Origin: Lysobacter_L cavernae | GTDB lineage: Bacteria > Pseudomonadota > Gammaproteobacteria > Xanthomonadales > Xanthomonadaceae | Length of the DNA stretch: 64,000 bases | Assembly (NCBI RefSeq): GCF_042648505.1 | Contig: NZ_JBHRXK010000002.1 | Coordinates: forward strand, 124,001-188,000 | Direction: 5' to 3' | Shown: positions 58,706 through 64,000 of the stretch, piece after piece | Layout: every line of letters begins with the position of its first letter | How positions within the stretch are numbered: position 1 is the first letter of the stretch | The notes under the pieces: model-generated | Database searches by the model: none | Told to the model about the DNA's origin: nothing | Seen by the model: the letters and a program-made list of their open reading frames with translations, nothing else | Position numbers and translations under genes: made by a program

Positions 58706-58726
58706 GGGTCACGGTCACAGTGACCC
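58706..58726. promoter_or_regulatory. Inverted repeat GGGTCAC-N7-GTGACCC between cspA and DUF4031 gene
   Basis: Perfect 7-base arms with a 7-base centre. It could be an operator for either divergent gene. No known motif fits well enough to name. Confidence 0.4.
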
Positions 58727-58862
58727 TTGACTAACACAGCCAGCGCACGGTAGTCGCTATGGCGCCCAAACGCAATGCATTCCGGGAATATTTGTTCAGA
58801 AACCTTGCCCACCACCCCGCCCCGAAGGAGCCTCTGCCCCTCATGCCCCCCTCGATTGCGCC

Positions 58863-59147
58863 ATGACGGTCTACGTCGACGACGCCGTCCACCTCTGGCG
58901 CGACCAGCGCTGGGCGCACCTGATGGCCGACCGCCTGGACGAGCTGCACGCCATGGCCGAGCGGCTTGGCCTGCCGCGCCGCGCCTTCCAGAACAAGACC
59001 AGCGGCGCCCACTACGACGTCCCGGCGCAGCTACGCGAGCGGGCGCTGGCGCTGGGCGCGGTCGCGATCTCGCGCCACCGCGACCGTGCCCAGGTCCGCG
59101 CGGTGATCGCCAACGCCCGTCGCCAGGGGCGCGGCGAACAGCCCTGA
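58863..59147 (+). CDS. DUF4031-family protein
   Basis: The 94-aa product begins with 'TVYVDDAVHLWRDQRWAHLMAD', the hallmark of DUF4031, and contains 'FQNKTSGAHYDVP' and 'AISRHRDRAQVRAVIAN'. The family is small and cytoplasmic, function unknown. It is divergent from cspA. Confidence 0.85.
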   Translation: MTVYVDDAVHLWRDQRWAHLMADRLDELHAMAERLGLPRRAFQNKTSGAHYDVPAQLRERALALGAVAISRHRDRAQVRAVIANARRQGRGEQP

Positions 59148-59265
59148 GCCGCGCCGCCGGGCTCCAGGTGGACGCTGACCCGGCCCCGGCGCGGTGCGAA
59201 AAGTGGTCGCCGCACTTATCCTGTGCGCCCGCACGCGGCCACCGGTCGCCCGACTCCAGCGCACG

Positions 59266-59511
59266 ATGACCACCGACACGCCCCCCGACCGCCTCTCCAA
59301 CGACCCGCGCAGCCCGTTCTATGACGAAACCGTGCTCGAACGCGGCATCGGCATCCGCTTCAACGGCGAGGAAAAGACCAACATCGAGGAATACTGCGTC
59401 AGCGAAGGCTGGGTGCGCCTGCCGATCGGCAAGTCACTCGACCGGCGCGGCAATCCAATGACCATGAAGGTCAAGGGCGCGGTCGAGCCGTACTTCCTCG
59501 ACCCGAAGTAA
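59266..59511 (+). CDS. DUF3297-family protein
   Basis: From the ATG at 59266 the product is 81 aa, the family length. 'RLSNDPRSPFYDETVLERGIGI', 'GWVRLPIGKSLDRRGNPMTMKVKG' and the terminal 'VEPYFLDPK', each shortened here, are typical of DUF3297. It is sometimes annotated as glutathione peroxidase, for which nothing in the sequence speaks. Confidence 0.88.
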   Translation: MTTDTPPDRLSNDPRSPFYDETVLERGIGIRFNGEEKTNIEEYCVSEGWVRLPIGKSLDRRGNPMTMKVKGAVEPYFLDPK

Positions 59512-59654
59512 GTCGCGCCAGCATGCCGCCCACGGTGGCAATCCTGCGTTTTCCACCCTTTTGTGCCGTTATGCGCGCATAGTGGCCACAGGCCGCCGCG
59601 CCCTGCGACGTCCGTGCGCAGACGAGGCGCGTTCGTCCTCGCAGGAGCGATTCG

Positions 59655-59846
59655 ATGACTGGCACCAAGAAAAGCGGCAGCAAGGTAGCGCCGCGCAAGC
59701 CTCCCACCGGCAGCGACGGCAACCTGCACAAACGCTTCGAGAGCGAGCGTATTTCCGAAGACATCGCCAAGTTCGAGAAATCCGGTGGCCGCGTCGAGAA
59801 ACTCGGCGTGACCTGGGTGCTCAAGAAGATCACGCCGACCCCCTGA
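59655..59846 (+). CDS. Small basic protein of unknown function (63 aa)
   Basis: The ATG has AGGAG 8 bases upstream. The N-terminal third is very basic ('TKKSGSKVAPRKPPTGS'), and the rest is a charged helix ('LHKRFESERISEDIAKFEKSGG') with a short strand ('VEKLGVTWVLKKI'). It could be a small nucleic-acid binding protein; no family is recognised. Confidence 0.7.
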   Translation: MTGTKKSGSKVAPRKPPTGSDGNLHKRFESERISEDIAKFEKSGGRVEKLGVTWVLKKITPTP

Positions 59847-59909
59847 CCGGTCCGGCTGCCGCACGCCCGGTCCGCCTCACGACCGGCCGCCCGGCCCGCA
59901 GCGCCGCCC

Positions 59910-60344
59910 TCAGGGGGCGTCTGCGATGCGCGAGGAGTGCGAGGCGACCATGCGCCATTGCCCATCGCGCTGCACCCAAACGCGGGTAAAGCGGAAGCGC
60001 CCGCTCCACGGTTGTCCCTTGCTGACCCCGGACTGCACGCTGGTCCCGGTCACCACCGCGGTGTCGCCGTAGCGGCGCAGCACCACGTCCTCGTTGCCGA
60101 TCGCCTGGTTGCTGCGGCTGCGGGTACGCAGTTCCTCCAGATAATCCGGCTTGGTCTGGGTGCGCCCATCGGAATGCGTGAGCAACCAGTCGTCGGCGAT
60201 CAGCCGGTCCAGGCCGGCGGTGTCGGACTTCAGCCGCAGCTCGTTCCAGGACGCATCGATCGCCAGCAGTTCGGCCGGGGCGGCGTCGCCGGCCATTGCC
60301 GGCGCGGACAGCAGCAAACTCAGGGCCAGCAGCAAAGGACGCAT
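59910..60344 (-). CDS. Exported DUF4440 / SnoaL-like (NTF2-fold) protein
   Basis: The 144-aa protein has a signal peptide (cleavage near AMA, residue ~18) and an NTF2-like fold: 'ELLAIDASWNELRLKSDTAGLDRLIADDWLLTHSDG' (by ends), 'GDTAVVTGTSVQSG' and 'RFTRVWVQRDGQWRMVASHSS'. DUF4440 proteins are small binding or enzymatic scaffolds of mostly unknown ligand. Confidence 0.85.
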   Translation of the reverse strand: MRPLLLALSLLLSAPAMAGDAAPAELLAIDASWNELRLKSDTAGLDRLIADDWLLTHSDGRTQTKPDYLEELRTRSRSNQAIGNEDVVLRRYGDTAVVTGTSVQSGVSKGQPWSGRFRFTRVWVQRDGQWRMVASHSSRIADAP

Positions 60345-60488
60345 GGGAGGCTCGTCAGCGGAAACCGGCGCCTATCTTGACCGCAACGGTTCCTGATCGG
60401 GAGCCCCGGCACGATCGGCCGGTGGTCTTCATCGCGCGCCGTCACCGGACTGTGCAAGATCGCTGTGTACGGATCACGACCGCAGGCG

Positions 60489-61778
60489 ATGAACCCGGCC
60501 CCCGTCCTGTTGCACATGTCGTTTTGGTTTTTGCTCGCCGTCAGCGGCGCATCGGCGGCGCAGACCGACCCCGTGCCGACGCACTGCGCCACGCAAGTGC
60601 TGGCCGGACTGGGCTGGCGCTTCCTGGCCAGCACAGGCGACACGTTCACGGTGGCGGCCGGCACGCCGTGCCAGCGCGCCAGCCTCGCCGAGGCCCACGC
60701 CGCCGGCGATCTGGTCGTCCACATGCCAGCCGCTGCGACGACCTCGCCGCAGTTTCAAGGCGGGCTCACCGCGCTGCTGCAGCATCCGGCCACGGTGTGC
60801 GCGTACGCCTTCGACCTCGGCGACGCCACGCGCCGCGCCGTCGACCGGTTGGTGGCCAATCCCGGCTTCCGTTTCTCCGCACTGCAGCTGGGCTGGATCG
60901 GTTTTGGCGCCGGCGGGGCGGCGCGCGACGGCTGGGAGCGGATCTATTCGTTCGGCCGCGGGTACCGGCCGATCGGCCGTAACTCGGCGGCGATCGCCGG
61001 CTTCTACCGCGGGCACGTCCGCGCCGAATGCGGAGTCGGCCGACAGATCGCGCAGTACGCCACCCAGGCCGAGTTGTACGGGCCGGCCGCGTTCGATGCC
61101 GAGTTCGATGCCGACGAGATCGTGATCGGCACCTTCAACAAGCTGCGCCGCACCCGCAGCATCCTGATCGGCTCGCAGGCCGGCGCGATGACCGCCGACG
61201 GCCGGGCGCGCAAGACCGCGGCGCAGGGCCGGCAGGCGTTTGCCGGCCTGCCCGGCTTCATCTATCACGTGTTCGACCGCAGCACGCTGGACGACATCAA
61301 CAACCAGGCCGAGAACTTCGTCGTCTACGACGTCAGCGCCGCCGCGGCCGACGCGCTGCGCACGCACGACGGCTTCGAGTATTACAACGAGCGCAGTCGC
61401 GAGCTCTGGGCGCTGGCGCGCACTCTGGCGATGGACGGCCACCGCGTCCACGAGAAACTGCTGTACGAGCGCGACCCGGCATTGCGCCGGTCGCTGTCGC
61501 CGGCCGCACAGGCCACGGTGGCACGTCTGGACACACTGCTGGCGGACCCGTTCTTCCGCGAGTTCCGCATCTACGTGCACCGCCAGGGCATCCGGCCCGT
61601 CGGCTTCCACATCGTGCGCCTGCTCGATCGCAATCCGCGTACGCCGTTCCGCATCGAGCTGGCACTGCACAACCTGCACACCACGCTGTTCGAACGCTAC
61701 CTCGCCCATCGTCTGGCCGAGTGCGAACGCGGCACCGCGACGACTACGGCACCGGACGCCATCCGGCTCAGGCCTTGA
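60489..61778 (+). CDS. Secreted protein of unknown function (429 aa)
   Basis: The ATG at 60489 gives a signal peptide (hydrophobic segment FWFLLAVSGASAAQ, cleavage after SAA or AAQ). The mature part has six cysteines or fewer and blocks such as 'FGRGYRPIGRNSAAIAGFYRGHVRAECGVGRQ', 'IGTFNKLRRTRSILIG' and 'FYITHVFDRSTLDDINNQ'-like, here shortened. The conserved look of 'YRGHVRAECG' hints at an enzyme with an active cysteine, but I cannot name a family. The last 11 bases overlap the convergent ABC permease gene. Confidence 0.75.
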   Translation: MNPAPVLLHMSFWFLLAVSGASAAQTDPVPTHCATQVLAGLGWRFLASTGDTFTVAAGTPCQRASLAEAHAAGDLVVHMPAAATTSPQFQGGLTALLQHPATVCAYAFDLGDATRRAVDRLVANPGFRFSALQLGWIGFGAGGAARDGWERIYSFGRGYRPIGRNSAAIAGFYRGHVRAECGVGRQIAQYATQAELYGPAAFDAEFDADEIVIGTFNKLRRTRSILIGSQAGAMTADGRARKTAAQGRQAFAGLPGFIYHVFDRSTLDDINNQAENFVVYDVSAAAADALRTHDGFEYYNERSRELWALARTLAMDGHRVHEKLLYERDPALRRSLSPAAQATVARLDTLLADPFFREFRIYVHRQGIRPVGFHIVRLLDRNPRTPFRIELALHNLHTTLFERYLAHRLAECERGTATTTAPDAIRLRP

Positions 61779-62529
61779 GTTTCCAGCCGGTGCGGAAGAT
61801 CCACCAGACGATCGTCAGGCACAGCAGCAGGAAACCGAGGACCGCCGCCGCGCTAACGCCGACGTTGACGTCGGCGATGCCGTAGAAGCTCCAGCGGAAG
61901 CCGCTGATCAGGTACACGACCGGATTGAACAGCGCGATCTTCTGCCACAGCGGCGGCAGCATGCCGATCGAGTAGAACGCGCCGCCGAGGAAGGTCAATG
62001 GCGTGACGATCATCAGCGGCACCACCTGCAACCGCTGGAAGCTGTCCGCCCACAGGCCGATGATGAAACCGAACAGGCTGAAGGTCAGCGCCGTCAACAC
62101 CAGGAAGCACAGCATCCAGAACGGATGCGCGATTTCATAGGGGACGAAGAAGCGCGCGGTGACCAGGATCAGTGCACCCAGCATCAGCGACTTGGTCGCC
62201 GCCGCGCCGACGTAGCCGATCACGATCTCGAAAGCGTTGACCGGTGCCGACAACAGCTCGTAGATCGTGCCGGACCACTTGGGCATGTAGATGCCGAACG
62301 AGGCGTTGGAGACGCTTTCGCTCAACAGCGACAGCATGATCAGGCCGGGGATGATGAAGGCGCCGTAGCTGACGCCGTCGACCTCGCCCATGCGCGAGCC
62401 GATCGCCGCGCCGAAAACGATGAAGTACAGCGACGTCGACAGCACCGGCGAGACCATGCTCTCCATCAGCGTGCGGAAGGTGCGCGCCATCTCGAACTTG
62501 TAGATCGCGCGGATCGCGTGGAGGTTCAT
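61768..62529 (-). CDS. ABC-2 type permease (YadH-like)
   Basis: This is a 253-aa six-helix permease of the ABC-2 class. 'MNLHAIRAIYKFEMARTFRT' at the start and 'SPVLSTSLYFIVFGAAIGSRMG', 'GLIMLSLLSESVSNASFGIY' are typical of YadH and related exporters. The ATG at 62529 is preceded by the ATPase gene of the same operon, 118 bases away. The pair is often found with no known substrate; polysaccharide or drug export has been proposed for relatives. Confidence 0.92.
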   Translation of the reverse strand: MNLHAIRAIYKFEMARTFRTLMESMVSPVLSTSLYFIVFGAAIGSRMGEVDGVSYGAFIIPGLIMLSLLSESVSNASFGIYMPKWSGTIYELLSAPVNAFEIVIGYVGAAATKSLMLGALILVTARFFVPYEIAHPFWMLCFLVLTALTFSLFGFIIGLWADSFQRLQVVPLMIVTPLTFLGGAFYSIGMLPPLWQKIALFNPVVYLISGFRWSFYGIADVNVGVSAAAVLGFLLLCLTIVWWIFRTGWKLKA

Positions 62530-62647
62530 GCCGCACCTGCCGGCGTTGTGGCCCGTGCAAGGCCGAAGGCCACACCCGGGACTCGCCACCTCGCCCCCCC
62601 GGGTGCGCTGCGCTTACCCGGGCTACGTCCTGTGTCGATGAACCGGC

Positions 62648-63598
<951 letters not shown>

Positions 63599-63689
63599 GC
63601 CGCGTTCCTTTTGCAGCGACAACTCGGGCGCATCGTACCGGAGCACGGCGGAAGGACGTGGCATCGTGTTCATGCCGGCGATTGCACGC

Positions 63690-63953
63690 TCAACCCAACT
63701 CGCCGGACGAGCGGCCTGATGCAGCGGTGGCCGTCCGCGTCAGCCGGGCCAGCAGCGCGCGCACGGCGGGCACGACCACCCAGGCCGTGGGCAGCGCCAC
63801 GACGAAGGCCACCGGCCAATGCTGCAACCAGACCTGCACCAGGCCCGGGGCCGCGCCGTGATGCATGGCGGTCATGGCGAAGCTGATCACCGCCGACATC
63901 GCGGTCACCATGAGTGGAACAAAAGCGAATTGCGCTTGGCGGGGAGTCAGCAT
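63690..63953 (-). CDS. DUF2798-family membrane protein
   Basis: The 87-aa product has two hydrophobic helices ('FVPLMVTAMSAVISFAMTA' and 'WPVAFVVALPTAWVVVPAVRAL', shortened) with a short basic C-terminus. This is the DUF2798 layout; the function is unknown. It is upstream of the ABC ATPase gene, with 91 bases between. Confidence 0.85.
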   Translation of the reverse strand: MLTPRQAQFAFVPLMVTAMSAVISFAMTAMHHGAAPGLVQVWLQHWPVAFVVALPTAWVVVPAVRALLARLTRTATAASGRSSGELG

Positions 63954-64000
63954 GGCGTCCGGCCGGTGTATGGGGGAGCGACATAGCCTAGGCAGCGCCG

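Noticed and set aside
59266..59511. Glutathione peroxidase (a label sometimes attached to DUF3297 proteins)
   Set aside because: The 81-aa protein has no peroxidase active-site Cys/Sec, Gln, Trp set.

Overview
The window is a stretch of a GC-rich gammaproteobacterial chromosome. The best fit is the Xanthomonadaceae/Lysobacteraceae (a Lysobacter- or Luteimonas-like genome). This rests on the ATP synthase order, a dihydrolipoamide dehydrogenase with its own lipoyl domain, a YajQ protein beside an alcohol dehydrogenase, and many small proteins of unknown function that I associate with this group. No tRNA, rRNA, IS element, prophage or CRISPR array is visible. The content is mostly chromosomal housekeeping plus envelope and efflux functions.

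Layout. 1-1400: the start of a fatty acyl-AMP ligase (cut by the window edge) coupled to a GNAT acetyltransferase. 1479-9428: a giant autotransporter (2649 aa) whose passenger holds a tandem duplication with a period of about 485 codons. 9920-11752: glmS. 11823-19811: a six-gene efflux operon (HlyD-type adaptor, small protein, ABC ATPase, two FtsX-like permeases) followed by its own NtrC-type regulator and sensor kinase. A 20-bp palindrome, a canonical sigma-54 promoter and four 16-bp tandem repeats lie in front of it. 20027-29273: glmU, a GtrA-like gene and the complete atpIBEFHAGDC operon. 29557-35838: a DUF2061 gene behind a Fur-box-like palindrome, the E2 and E3 genes of pyruvate dehydrogenase with an unknown secreted protein between them, a DUF2884 protein and OmpW.

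35997-43411: small proteins, an EamA transporter, a zinc alcohol dehydrogenase, YajQ, a DUF1415 protein, a HAD hydrolase, RsuA, an RsmC-like methyltransferase and a membrane protein. 43426-47367: ybbP-ybbA divergent from tesA, as in E. coli. 47475-48997: an ECF sigma factor with a membrane partner, divergent from a DUF6249-like gene; both sides carry the same promoter in mirror image. 49073-57023: an M28 peptidase, a giant DUF748 protein, a PepSY protein, an MFS permease and an unknown acidic protein. 57141-64000: a HipA-like/DUF3037 pair, a cold-shock protein, several DUF proteins, a large secreted protein of unknown function, a YadG/YadH-type ABC-2 exporter and a DUF2798 protein.

The strongest unexplained signals are regulatory. 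First, the efflux operon seems to carry a complete sigma-54 circuit (enhancer site, -24/-12 promoter, activator, kinase) plus an iteron array in its leader. Second, the ECF locus has two near-identical divergent promoters. Third, at least three families of intergenic inverted repeats sit between genes or inside operons. All functional calls are made by reading the proteins; no database search was run.
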